Positions 1-8,442 of a DNA stretch of 17,089 bases are shown here, in pieces. The position numbers and the translations under genes are program-made. The DNA lies in contig JALVGO010000017.1 of NCBI GenBank assembly GCA_027029065.1, positions 1 through 17,089 on the forward strand, in the 5' to 3' direction. Under the pieces are notes generated by a model. That model was not told where the DNA came from. It saw only the letters and a program-made list of their open reading frames with translations, and ran no database searches. The stretch's first letter is position 1; each line of letters begins with the position of its first letter. This DNA is from Sulfurovum sp. Its GTDB lineage: Bacteria > Campylobacterota > Campylobacteria > Campylobacterales > Sulfurovaceae.

Positions 1-324
1 ACAGAATATGAGCGAGTTTCCTTCAAAAAACGAAGAAACTGATAATAAAATCTTATGGGTAACTCTATGAAATGCACAAATCAATCCACTCCTTTGGAGA
101 AGTGGGGTTATTCAGAGGGTTCAATTACCTTATTTAACGTTCACGCTTCAACCCAATTTCACCAAACCTCTGCTATATTCAAGTAAAATTAGGAATTAGG
201 AATTAGGAATTAGGAATTAGGAATTAGGAATTAGAAATGAGTAACATGGTGGCTTTGCCACAGTGAAGAGTGACTGTATATGTTGCCGATAATACTACTA
301 TAAAAAATAGAAGGAAAACCATAG
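1..324. other. Intergenic region upstream of dnaE, no convincing gene
   Basis: No convincing gene is visible. A plus-strand reading frame runs in from the left edge and stops with TGA at 68-70 after about 22 codons. It could be the tail of an upstream gene or a broken short reading frame, but it is too short to judge. An imperfect hairpin is formed by CCACT (about 92-96) and AGTGG. The stretch also carries the heptamer array described separately. The sequence just before dnaE (about 292-308) is AT-rich, with GATAAT and TATAAA strings that could serve as a -10 box; no -35 element stands out. Confidence 0.5.
187..235. repeat. Heptamer tandem repeat (AATTAGG)n
   Basis: Six perfect head-to-tail copies of AATTAGG (187-228) are followed by a degenerate seventh, AATTAGA (229-235). 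The array lies 90 bases upstream of the dnaE start. A related 7-bp array built on the same AATTA core, in the opposite orientation, lies before rnpB (15492-15526). It is a simple sequence repeat; no CRISPR-like spacers are present. Confidence 0.95.
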
Positions 325-3300
325 ATGTCCCAAGAGCCAAATAAAAAACCCCAATTCACCCACCTCCACCTCCACACCGAGTACTCGCTGCTTGACGGTG
401 CCAACAAGATCAAGGCGCTTGCCAAGAAGGTCAAGGAGCTTGGGATGACTTCGGTGGCGATGACCGATCATGGCAATATGTTCGGTACCATCGACTTCTA
501 CAACACCATGCGCAAAGAGGGGATCAAACCCATCATCGGGATGGAAGCCTATGTGCACAACCAGCCAGAACTGGGGGACAAGTCAGTACGGCAACGGTTT
601 CACCTCTGTCTCTATGCCAAGAACGAGACGGGTTACAAAAACCTTATGTTCCTCTCCTCCAAAGCCTACATCGAAGGATTTTACTACTACCCACGGATCA
701 ACTGGGATCTGCTCAAGGATCATGCAGAGGGGCTCATCTGCTCTTCGGCGTGTCTGCAAGGGGAGGTCAACTGGCATCTGAACCTCTCAGAACGGAATGT
801 GAAGTTCGGCGCAAAGGGGTATGAAGAAGCAAAACGGGTAGCGCTGAAGTACAAAGAGCTCTTTGGCGATGACTTCTACCTTGAGATCATGCGTCACGGC
901 ATCGGCGATCAGCACCGTATCGACAAACAGATATTGCAGCTAAGCCAAGAGACGGGCATCAAAGTGGTCGCTACCAACGATACCCACTACACCAACCCCG
1001 AAGATGCCGATGCGCATGAGGCGTTCATGTGTATCGCGATGAACAAACTCTACGACGACCCCAACCGTCTGCGCCACTCTGTGCATGAGTTTTATGTCAA
1101 ATCACCCGAAGAGATGGCAAAACTCTTTGCCGACATCCCCGAGGCGATCGAAAATACACAGGAGATCGCCGACAAGTGCAACCTTGAGATCAAACTGGGT
1201 AACCCGACACCGCCCAACTTCAAGTTCGCCAGAGAGCGGGCGGCGGACATTGGGCTGGAGCTGCCTGAACCGGACAAAGAGTACTCGCTGGAGAATGACA
1301 AAGCACTCTTCATCGAAGAGTCGCGAAGAGGGCTTGAGGAGCGTCTGAAGATCGTGCCCAAAGAGAAGCATCGGGAGTACCGCGACCGGCTTCAGGTGGA
1401 GATCGATATCATCAACAACATGAAGTTCCCCGGCTATATGCTCATCGTATGGGACTTTGTGAAGGCTGCCAAGGATATGGGTATCCCTGTAGGACCGGGG
1501 CGGGGGTCTGCGGCGGGGTCGCTGGTGGCCTATTCGCTCAAGATCACCGATATTGACCCGATGCCTTACGGGCTGCTCTTTGAACGATTTCTCAACCCTG
1601 AGCGTGTAAGTATGCCTGATATCGATATGGACTTCTGTCAGGCGCGTAGGCAGGAGATACTCGACTATGTGGTAGAGAAGTACGGGCGGGTCAATGTCGC
1701 GCAGATCATCACCTTCGGTAAGCTGCTTGCCAAAGGGGTCATCCGCGATGTTGCGCGGGTACTTGACATGCCGTATGCCAAAGCCGATGCAATGGCAAAG
1801 CTGATCCCCGATGAGTTGGGGATCGATCTCAGGAAGTCGTATGAGAAGGAGCCAAAGATCAAGGAGCTACTTGAACGCGACCCGCAGGCAAAACGGGTCT
1901 GGGAGTACGCACTGGCTCTTGAGGGCCTCAACCGCAATGCCGGTACGCACGCAGCGGGGGTGGTGATCTCCAACGAACCGCTCTGGCAGAAGACACCGCT
2001 CTTTAAACCGACGGGGCTTGATACGCTGGCGACGCAGTACAGCGGGAAGTATGTCGAGGATGTCGACCTGATCAAGTTCGACTTCCTTGGGCTCAAGACC
2101 CTGACCGTCATCGAAGAGGCGCTGCAACTGGTGCAGAAACGCCACGGCAAGCGGATCAACTTTGTTGAGGAGAACATCGAAGACCCGAAGATCTATGAGT
2201 ATATCTCCACCGGTGAGACACTCGGGCTCTTTCAGATCGAATCTTCTGGGATGCAGGATCTAGCAAAGAAACTCAAGCCTTCGGGCTTTGAAGACATCAT
2301 CGCGATGCTTGCCCTCTACCGTCCGGGACCGATGGAGTCTGGGATGCTTGAGGACTTCGTAGAGCGGAAGCACGGCAGGGCGGAGATCACCTATATGTTC
2401 CCTGAACTTGAGCCGATACTTAAACCGACCTACGGGGTCATCGTCTACCAAGAGCAGGTGATGCAGATCGTGCAGACGATCGGGGGCTTCAGCCTCGGCG
2501 GGGCAGACCTGGTGCGACGGGCGATGGGAAAAAAGATCAAAGAGGAGATGGACAAGCTTAAAGGGGAGTTTGCCGACGGGGCAGAGAAAAAAGGGTTTGA
2601 CCGTGCCAAAGCGGCAGAGCTTTTCGACCTGATCGTCAAGTTTGCCGGGTACGGGTTCAACAAATCGCACTCGGCTGCCTATGCGATGGTTACCTACTAT
2701 ACCGCCTACCTCAAGCACTACTACCCCACCGAGTTTATGGCGGCGATGCTCACCCTCGAACGCAACAACACCGACAAGGTGGTGAAGTATGTCGATGAGC
2801 TCAAGCGGATGGGGATCAGACTCCTCCCGCCCGATATCAACCGCTCCGGACAGGAGTTTGAAGCGCACAATATCGATGGGGACGAGGTGGTCATCTTCGG
2901 ACTGGCAGCGATCAAAGGGGCAGGGGATATTGCTATCCACTCTATCATCGAAGCGCGCGGAGAGGAGCCGTTTGCTGATCTGAGTGATTTTATCTCCCGT
3001 ATCGACCAGAGCAAGGTCAACAAAAAAGTGATCGAGTCACTCATCAAAGCGGGGGCGCTTGATAGCTTTGGCTACAGCCGCAAAGCGATGCTGATGCAGG
3101 TCGAAGAGATCGTCGAGGCAGCCAAAAAAGCAGGCGAAGCCAAAAAGATGGCCGTGGGGTCACTCTTTGGCGATGAAGCGGAGATGACCCATGTCTCACT
3201 GGAGCTTAAAGAGATGGATGAGTTTGAGCCGATGGAGATACTGGAGATGGAGAAGGAGTCACTGGGCTTTTATGTCTCTGGGCATCCGCTTGACAAATAT

Positions 3301-3891
3301 CGTGAAACGCTTGAAGGTATCAGCTACACACTCAGCTCGGAGATCGATGATCTGGCAGACGGCTCACAAGCGCTCTTCATCGGGAAGATCGAGAGTATCA
3401 CCGAAAAGATCTCCAAAAAAGGCAACAAGTTCGGTATTGCCAACATCATGGATCTGCATGGCAACATTGAGCTGATGCTCTTTGAAGACAGGATCAGAGA
3501 GCTTGAAGAGGATTTCGATATGACCAAACCGATCGCTTTTAAGGTCAAGATCACTAAAGATGGCGACTTTACTAGGATGAACATCCTCAAGATCGAATCG
3601 CTCAAAGATGCCAAAAAGGAGAAGGTCAAGGTCAAAAAAGAGGTCAAGCACACCCCCGAACCTGAACAGCCGCCGCTGATTTTGGCGCTCAACCTGATGC
3701 CTGATGCGAGAACAGTAGAGGAGTTGATGTGTCTGGTAGAGCGCCATCCGGGGAAACGTCCGTTGGAGTTGCATATAAAATCCAAACTTGCCGACGTGAT
3801 CATAGAGAGCCGGCTCAAGGTGAGTGAGATGATCCTTGAGGAGGCAAAAGCACTCGGTGCCTACAGAGAAGAGGTATTAATAGAAATGTAA
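325..3891 (+). CDS. dnaE: DNA polymerase III alpha subunit (DnaE)
   Basis: This is the catalytic subunit of the replicative polymerase, extending DNA at the fork with the beta clamp. At 1188 aa it is close to the usual DnaE length (E. coli 1160). It starts with a PHP domain (about 11-275) whose metal-site motifs look intact: HLHLH at 13-17, TDHG at 47-50 and NDTHY at 218-222. The polymerase core has GPGRGS at 390-395 and PDIDMDF at 431-437, giving catalytic Asp434 and Asp436. The third aspartate, Asp586, is in KFDFLGL. GSLFG at 945-949 resembles a clamp-binding peptide. An OB fold spans about 1015-1085. The ATG at 325 has AAGGA upstream (about 311-315). The gene stands alone; the next gene begins 207 bases later. 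Its codon choice (CGG, CGC, GGG) is more GC-rich than in the TCA genes that follow. The identification is secure. Confidence 0.98.
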   Translation: MSQEPNKKPQFTHLHLHTEYSLLDGANKIKALAKKVKELGMTSVAMTDHGNMFGTIDFYNTMRKEGIKPIIGMEAYVHNQPELGDKSVRQRFHLCLYAKNETGYKNLMFLSSKAYIEGFYYYPRINWDLLKDHAEGLICSSACLQGEVNWHLNLSERNVKFGAKGYEEAKRVALKYKELFGDDFYLEIMRHGIGDQHRIDKQILQLSQETGIKVVATNDTHYTNPEDADAHEAFMCIAMNKLYDDPNRLRHSVHEFYVKSPEEMAKLFADIPEAIENTQEIADKCNLEIKLGNPTPPNFKFARERAADIGLELPEPDKEYSLENDKALFIEESRRGLEERLKIVPKEKHREYRDRLQVEIDIINNMKFPGYMLIVWDFVKAAKDMGIPVGPGRGSAAGSLVAYSLKITDIDPMPYGLLFERFLNPERVSMPDIDMDFCQARRQEILDYVVEKYGRVNVAQIITFGKLLAKGVIRDVARVLDMPYAKADAMAKLIPDELGIDLRKSYEKEPKIKELLERDPQAKRVWEYALALEGLNRNAGTHAAGVVISNEPLWQKTPLFKPTGLDTLATQYSGKYVEDVDLIKFDFLGLKTLTVIEEALQLVQKRHGKRINFVEENIEDPKIYEYISTGETLGLFQIESSGMQDLAKKLKPSGFEDIIAMLALYRPGPMESGMLEDFVERKHGRAEITYMFPELEPILKPTYGVIVYQEQVMQIVQTIGGFSLGGADLVRRAMGKKIKEEMDKLKGEFADGAEKKGFDRAKAAELFDLIVKFAGYGFNKSHSAAYAMVTYYTAYLKHYYPTEFMAAMLTLERNNTDKVVKYVDELKRMGIRLLPPDINRSGQEFEAHNIDGDEVVIFGLAAIKGAGDIAIHSIIEARGEEPFADLSDFISRIDQSKVNKKVIESLIKAGALDSFGYSRKAMLMQVEEIVEAAKKAGEAKKMAVGSLFGDEAEMTHVSLELKEMDEFEPMEILEMEKESLGFYVSGHPLDKYRETLEGISYTLSSEIDDLADGSQALFIGKIESITEKISKKGNKFGIANIMDLHGNIELMLFEDRIRELEEDFDMTKPIAFKVKITKDGDFTRMNILKIESLKDAKKEKVKVKKEVKHTPEPEQPPLILALNLMPDARTVEELMCLVERHPGKRPLELHIKSKLADVIIESRLKVSEMILEEAKALGAYREEVLIEM

Positions 3892-4052
3892 GAAACAAAT
3901 ATTCTGTTTAGTAACATTTTGTAACAGGGTATAGGCAGTAATAAAACAATTGATATGAAATGCTATCTCTTTGCTCTGTATCATTTGGAAACAGAAAATA
4001 GGGTTGCAATTTATAAATAAATAGGATTTTATATATGTTAGATGAAAATCAT

Positions 4053-4093
4053 GTTACACTCCCACTACAAAACAATTCAATACTAAAAGGAAC
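4053..4093 (+). promoter_or_regulatory. Probable icd promoter (extended -10) and ribosome binding site
   Basis: TACACT at 4055-4060, preceded by TG two bases upstream, fits an extended -10 element, and no clear -35 box is visible. Lack of a -35 box is common in epsilonproteobacterial sigma70 promoters. Transcription would begin near 4067. AAAAGG at about 4085-4090 sits at the right distance from the icd ATG at 4099. Two GTAACA direct repeats spaced 10 bp (3911-3916 and 3921-3926) lie further upstream and have no known role. No clear terminator for dnaE is visible in this gap. Confidence 0.45.
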
Positions 4094-4098
4094 TGACT

Positions 4099-6282
4099 AT
4101 GTCCAAACCTAAGATTCTATGGTCAAAAATCGATGAAGCACCGGCACTGGCGACCTATTCGCTTTTCCCAATCGTAAAAGCATTCGCTAATGAAGCGGGT
4201 GTAGATGTGGAGCAGGTAGATATCTCTCTTGCAGGACGTGTACTCGCTGCCATGGGTAAAGCAGAAGACGAGCTTGCAAAACTGGGAGAAATCGTTCTCA
4301 AACCTGAAGCAAACATTATCAAACTTCCAAATATTTCTGCATCTGTCGGTCAGCTTAAAGACTGTATCGCAGAGCTTCAGTCTCAGGGCTTTGATATTCC
4401 TGATTATCCGGAAAATCCTGAAACAGCTGAAGAGAAAGAGATTCAGGCAAAATACAGTGTATGTCTCGGTTCTGCGGTAAACCCTGTGCTTAGAGAGGGT
4501 AACTCAGACAGACGTGCTGCCAAAGCGGTAAAAAATTATGCTCAAAAACACCCACACAGACTCAAGCCGTTTGCTGAAAACTCCAAAGCGTATGTTGCGC
4601 ACATGGGTGGAAATGGTGACTTCTACGGTAACGAGCAGTCAGTAACCATTGAGAAGGCACAGACGGTAAAGATCATGCTCAACGGTAAAGAGCTCAAATC
4701 TGTCGATGCACTTGACGGTGAGATCCTTGACGGTACATTTATGTCAGCCAAAGCACTCAGAGCGTTTATCAGAAAAACGATCGATGAGGCAAAAGAGAAG
4801 GGTGTAATCTGGTCTATCCACCTTAAAGCGACGATGATGAAGATCTCTGATCCTATCATGTTCGGTCATGCATTTGAAGTCTTCTTTGAAGAGGTATTTA
4901 CAAAATATGCAGACCTCTTTAAAGAGCTTGGTGTCAACCCGAACCTTGGTATGGCAGACCTTGAGAAGAAGATCGCAGGACACGAAAAAGAGGCTGAGAT
5001 CAAAGCGGCATTCCAGGCAGTGGTCGATGCAGACTCTCCTAAGATCGCAATGGTTGACTCTGATAAAGGAACAACCAACTTCAATGCGCCAAATGACATC
5101 ATTATCGATGCTTCTATGCCTGTTGTGGTAAGAGAGGGCGGTAAGCAGTGGGACAGAAACGGTGATGCACTTGAGTGTGTTGCGGTTATCCCTGACTCTA
5201 CCTATGCGATGTTCCATGAAGAGATGGTTGCTGACTGTGTCAAAAACGGACAGTTTGATGTTACAACAATGGGTAATGTCTCCAACGTAGGTCTGATGGC
5301 GCAAAAAGCAGAAGAGTACGGTTCTCACCCAACTACATTTGAAATTCCTGAAGATGGTGTGGTAGAAGTGGTAGATGCCAACGGTAATGTACTGATGAAG
5401 CACGAAGTAGAAGCGGGTGATATCTGGAGAATGTCCCGTGCGAAAGATATTCCGATCAGAGACTGGGTCAGACTTGCTGTTGAGAGAGCAAAACTCACAG
5501 GCAACCCTGCAATCTTCTGGCTTGATGAGAACAGAGCACACGATGCCCAAATGATCAAAAAGGTCAACAAGTATCTTGAAGAGCACGACACAACAGGGCT
5601 TGATATCAAGATCATGGATGTGGCTGCAGCGACACGCTATACCAACGAAAGAGTTAGAGCAGGGAAAGATACGATCTCCGTTACCGGTAACGTATTGCGT
5701 GACCACCTGACAGATATGTATCCGATCCTTGAGCTTGGTACCTCTGCTAAGATGCTCTCTATCGTACCTCTTCTTGCTGGTGGTGGTCTCTTTGAGACAG
5801 GTGCGGGCGGTTCGGCTCCTAAGCATGTCGATCAGTTCCTAGCAGAGGGTCACCTCAGATGGGATTCACTTGGTGAGTTCTTGGCATTGGCAGAGTCACT
5901 CAGAATGGAGTATCAGAAGTCAGAAGATGCCAAGATCGGTGTCTTGACAGAAGCGCTCGACAAAGCTAACGAAGGCTACCTCGACAACGACAAGGCACCA
6001 AGCAGAAAATGTGGTGAGCCGGACAACAAAGCTTCTCACTACTGGGTAGCACGCTACTGGGCGGAAGCACTTAGTACACAGACTGCTGATACAGCACTTG
6101 CAGAGAAGTTTACACCGGTTGCGGATGCACTGGTTAAGAATGAGGAGAAGATCATTGAAGAGCTTCTTGCTGCAGAAGGAAGTCCTAAGGATATTGGCGG
6201 ATATTTCCATCCGGATGACGCAAAAGCTGAGATTGCAATGAGACCGTCTGTAACACTCAACAGTATCATCGATGCAATCTAA
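4099..6282 (+). CDS. icd: Monomeric NADP-dependent isocitrate dehydrogenase
   Basis: The enzyme interconverts isocitrate and 2-oxoglutarate plus CO2 with NADP(H); in a reductive TCA cycle it would fix CO2 onto 2-oxoglutarate. At 727 aa it matches the large monomeric (IDH-II) family of about 740 aa, unrelated in length to the 420-aa dimeric enzymes. Ser125, Asn128, Arg132, Arg138 and Lys248 match the isocitrate-site residues I recall from the Azotobacter vinelandii enzyme (Ser132, Asn135, Arg139, Arg145, Lys255) with a constant offset of seven. WLDENRAHD (474-482) is another conserved family block. It has its own likely promoter and is followed by a weak terminator, so it is probably transcribed on its own. 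Arginine is mostly AGA or CGT, suggesting a highly expressed gene. Confidence 0.96.
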   Translation: MSKPKILWSKIDEAPALATYSLFPIVKAFANEAGVDVEQVDISLAGRVLAAMGKAEDELAKLGEIVLKPEANIIKLPNISASVGQLKDCIAELQSQGFDIPDYPENPETAEEKEIQAKYSVCLGSAVNPVLREGNSDRRAAKAVKNYAQKHPHRLKPFAENSKAYVAHMGGNGDFYGNEQSVTIEKAQTVKIMLNGKELKSVDALDGEILDGTFMSAKALRAFIRKTIDEAKEKGVIWSIHLKATMMKISDPIMFGHAFEVFFEEVFTKYADLFKELGVNPNLGMADLEKKIAGHEKEAEIKAAFQAVVDADSPKIAMVDSDKGTTNFNAPNDIIIDASMPVVVREGGKQWDRNGDALECVAVIPDSTYAMFHEEMVADCVKNGQFDVTTMGNVSNVGLMAQKAEEYGSHPTTFEIPEDGVVEVVDANGNVLMKHEVEAGDIWRMSRAKDIPIRDWVRLAVERAKLTGNPAIFWLDENRAHDAQMIKKVNKYLEEHDTTGLDIKIMDVAAATRYTNERVRAGKDTISVTGNVLRDHLTDMYPILELGTSAKMLSIVPLLAGGGLFETGAGGSAPKHVDQFLAEGHLRWDSLGEFLALAESLRMEYQKSEDAKIGVLTEALDKANEGYLDNDKAPSRKCGEPDNKASHYWVARYWAEALSTQTADTALAEKFTPVADALVKNEEKIIEELLAAEGSPKDIGGYFHPDDAKAEIAMRPSVTLNSIIDAI

Positions 6283-6300
6283 TTGCAGGTATATCTACCC

Positions 6301-6325
6301 AAAAAGTAGCATTTAGCGCTTTTTT
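6301..6325 (+). terminator. Weak terminator-like hairpin after icd
   Basis: AAAAAGTAGC (6301-6310) and GCGCTTTTTT (6316-6325) can fold around the loop ATTTA, with two mismatches in the stem, ending in six T. The layout resembles the better terminator after fumC. Confidence 0.45.
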
Positions 6326-6332
6326 CCTCTTC

Positions 6333-6356
6333 ACACAGGGCATTTTTGCTCTGTGT
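6333..6356. terminator. Hairpin ACACAGGGC / GCTCTGTGT
   Basis: A nine-position stem (6333-6341 with 6348-6356, one G-T pair) encloses a six-base T-rich loop. No T-run follows on the plus strand, so it may be an auxiliary terminator for icd or a processing or protein-binding structure. Confidence 0.4.
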
Positions 6357-6365
6357 AACACACTT

Positions 6366-6371
6366 TATGAT
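6366..6371 (+). promoter_or_regulatory. Candidate -10 box for the mdh-mdh-fumC unit
   Basis: TATGAT at 6366-6371 is a fair -10 match downstream of the icd terminators, with a T-rich stretch but no good -35 box. A start near 6378 would place the whole 92-nt hairpin at 6394-6485 in the mRNA leader. Confidence 0.35.
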
Positions 6372-6393
6372 AAAATAAACATCCACTAATACT

Positions 6394-6485
6394 ATAGGAC
6401 ACAAAGACTTCATTGGCATTGCAAAATGTTTTTGATAACTTAATTGTAAGTTATGAATGATGTTTTGCTGGTAAGTCGGTCCTAT
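6394..6485 (+). repeat. 92-nt imperfect inverted repeat in the mdh leader
   Basis: Nested complementary segments fold the region into one long hairpin. ATAGGAC (6394-6400) pairs with GTCCTAT (6479-6485), and GACTT (6406-6410) with AAGTC (6473-6477). The block 6421-6442 pairs with 6447-6468 over 22 positions, with two mismatches and three wobbles around the loop ATTG. The innermost eight pairs, ATAACTTA with TAAGTTAT, are perfect. The structure ends 12 bases before the ribosome binding site of the first mdh. It could be a structured leader RNA or a small MITE-like insertion. Confidence 0.8.
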
Positions 6486-6507
6486 GATCTCACTCAAAAG
6501 GATAGAC

Positions 6508-7479
6508 ATGGCAAAAGGTAAAAAAGTCACAGTCATTGGTACGGGGAACTTCGGTTCTACAGTTGCGTTCATTCTTGCTATGAACGGTGCATGTCATAAT
6601 ATTGTGCTGCGCGGCAGAAATTATGATGTTGCAAAAGGAAAGGCGCTCGATATGTCTCAGGCTGCCAATGCGGCACGCCAGCATACCATCGTAAAGGCTG
6701 CAAAAGGCCCTGAAGATATGGCAGAATCCGATGTAGTTATCATTACTGCAGGAGCTCCCAGAACACCGGGTATGAGCAGGGATGATCTCCTGTTGAAAAA
6801 TGCGGAGATCGTAAAGAACTATGCCAAGGAGATCAAAGAGCATGCTCCCGATGCCATTGTTGTTGTGGTCTCCAATCCGCTGGATGTGATGACTTATGTG
6901 GCACTCAAATATACCGGCTTCCCGAGAGAACGTGTGATGGGGATGGCGGGTATCCTTGATGCGGCGCGTATGGCTCACTTCATTTATGAGAAGCTCGAAT
7001 ATGGTGCAGGTCAGATCCGTGCTACTGTGATGGGCGGACACGGTGATACAATGGTGCCGCTTCCAAAGTTTACCACCGTTGCGGGTGTGCCTATTGAGGA
7101 TCTGCTTGATTCTGAAGAGATCGGTGAGATCGTTAGAAAAACGCGTAACGGCGGTGCAGAGATCGTGAATCTGCTTGGCAACGGTTCAGCCTACTATGCA
7201 CCTGCAAAATCGACTACGGTGATGGTAGAGGCGATCTTGAAAGATACCAACCAGATCCACTCCTGTGCTATTTTGCTCCAAAATGATTATGGTTACTCTG
7301 ATGTGGTCTCCGGTGTGCCTGTCATGATAGGTGCAGGCGGTGCGGAGCAAGTGATCAACATGACCCTCAAACCACTACAGCAGAAGCGTTTTAAAAACTC
7401 TGTGGCATCGGTACAGGAGATGATAGACAAGCTCTATGAACTTGATTTTTTTGTAGAACTTGAAGAAGAGAAGAAGTAG
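6508..7479 (+). CDS. mdh: Malate dehydrogenase 1, NADP(H)-type cofactor loop
   Basis: This is a member of the LDH/MDH family, 323 aa from the chosen start, interconverting malate and oxaloacetate. The Rossmann motif GTGNFG is at 11-16. Substrate-site Arg85 and Arg91 (PRTPGMSR), Asn123, Asp151/Arg154 (LDAAR) and catalytic His178 (GGHGD) are present; Arg85 marks it as a malate rather than lactate enzyme. The loop after the second beta strand reads VLRGRN (33-38). The acidic residue that normally holds the NAD ribose is replaced by Gly36 between Arg35 and Arg37, which suggests NADP(H) use. An in-frame ATG at 6484 lies inside the leader hairpin; 6508 is preferred because AAAAGGA precedes it. The next gene starts three bases after the stop, so the pair is probably co-translated. 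Confidence 0.93.
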   Translation: MAKGKKVTVIGTGNFGSTVAFILAMNGACHNIVLRGRNYDVAKGKALDMSQAANAARQHTIVKAAKGPEDMAESDVVIITAGAPRTPGMSRDDLLLKNAEIVKNYAKEIKEHAPDAIVVVVSNPLDVMTYVALKYTGFPRERVMGMAGILDAARMAHFIYEKLEYGAGQIRATVMGGHGDTMVPLPKFTTVAGVPIEDLLDSEEIGEIVRKTRNGGAEIVNLLGNGSAYYAPAKSTTVMVEAILKDTNQIHSCAILLQNDYGYSDVVSGVPVMIGAGGAEQVINMTLKPLQQKRFKNSVASVQEMIDKLYELDFFVELEEEKK

Positions 7480-7482
7480 CAG

Positions 7483-8427
7483 ATGACAAAGCGTAAGGTA
7501 GGGATAATCGGTGCAGGTGCAGTAGGTGCGACTGCTGCGTTCAGTTTGAGTATGATGGGAACGTGCGGTGAGATCGTACTGTTTGATATTGCAGAAGGGG
7601 TTGCCAAAGGCAAGGCGATCGACATTGGCCAGTCAACACACTATGCGCCAAACAGCACAGTCATTACCGCTGCCCAGTCTCCGGCGGATGTAAGTGAGTG
7701 TGATATTGTGGTGATCACCGCAGGAGTACCTCGAAAAGGGGACATGACACGTGAAGACCTGCTGATGATCAATGCAAAGATCATGAAAAGTGTCGTCGAA
7801 GATGTGATGAAATACTCTCCCAATGCAGTGATCATCTGTGTCTCTAACCCGCTGGATGTGATGACCTATGTCATTGGACAGATGACCGGATGGGACCGCA
7901 GCCGTATTGTTGGACTCTCAGGTGCGCTTGACGGTGCACGTATGGCATACCAGATCTACAACAAGCTCGGTTACGGTGCCGGGCAGATAGGCACACTGGT
8001 CATTGGTGACCACGGACAGCATATGATCCCGCTGCCGCAGGAGGTACAGGTAGGTTCAGTCGATGTCTCGGAGCTCTTGAGTCAGAAAGATATGGAAGAG
8101 ATCATCGAGCGTACCAAGAACGGCGGTGCGGAGATCGTCAAACATCTTGGTACATCAGGATATTATGCACCTGGACGTGCCATTGCCTATATGGTCGAAG
8201 CGATCCTCAATGACGCCAAGGTGGTCGTTGCTGCCTCAGCGCTGCTTGAGGGTGAGTACGGACATAGTGATGTTGCGGTAGGTGTACCTGTCATTCTTGG
8301 TAAGCAGGGAGTAGAGAAGATCATCGAGATGAAGCTTGATGATGAGACAAAAGCGAAGTTCGCTACCTCGGTAGAGAGCATCAAAGAGGGCATTTCCGTG
8401 CTCCGAAAAAATGACTTTTTCAACTAA
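7483..8427 (+). CDS. mdh: Malate dehydrogenase 2, NAD-type
   Basis: This is a second, clearly diverged member of the same family (314 aa), directly behind the first. GAGAVG is at 10-15. VLFDIAEG (32-39) has Asp35, the usual NAD-ribose ligand, so NAD(H) is expected. Substrate residues Arg84 and Arg90 (PRKGDMTR), Asn122, Asp150/Arg153 (LDGAR) and catalytic His177 are present. After His177 the sequence is GDHGQHM, where most family members have HGD, so Gln179 replaces the common Asp. The ATG lies three bases after the first mdh stop with only a purine-rich AGAAG stretch as ribosome binding site, consistent with coupling. The short gap to fumC suggests a three-gene unit. The two genes share the frame VAKGKA after the cofactor loop, consistent with ancient duplication or separate acquisition. 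Confidence 0.93.
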   Translation: MTKRKVGIIGAGAVGATAAFSLSMMGTCGEIVLFDIAEGVAKGKAIDIGQSTHYAPNSTVITAAQSPADVSECDIVVITAGVPRKGDMTREDLLMINAKIMKSVVEDVMKYSPNAVIICVSNPLDVMTYVIGQMTGWDRSRIVGLSGALDGARMAYQIYNKLGYGAGQIGTLVIGDHGQHMIPLPQEVQVGSVDVSELLSQKDMEEIIERTKNGGAEIVKHLGTSGYYAPGRAIAYMVEAILNDAKVVVAASALLEGEYGHSDVAVGVPVILGKQGVEKIIEMKLDDETKAKFATSVESIKEGISVLRKNDFFN

Positions 8428-8442
8428 ACAAAGGGAGATATG

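Noticed and set aside
2..70. Tail of an upstream gene at the left edge
   Set aside because: It has only about 22 codons before a stop and no recognisable motif, so it cannot be told from chance.
187..235. Possible CRISPR array
   Set aside because: The units are 7 bp head-to-tail with no spacers, so this is a simple tandem repeat.
4744..5826. 360-codon minus-strand open frame inside icd
   Set aside because: It lies wholly within icd on the other strand, with shadow-type composition and no start signals.
6484..6507. Upstream in-frame ATG for malate dehydrogenase 1
   Set aside because: It sits in the right arm of the 92-nt hairpin with no ribosome binding site. The ATG at 6508 has AAAAGGA at good spacing and gives the normal N-terminus.
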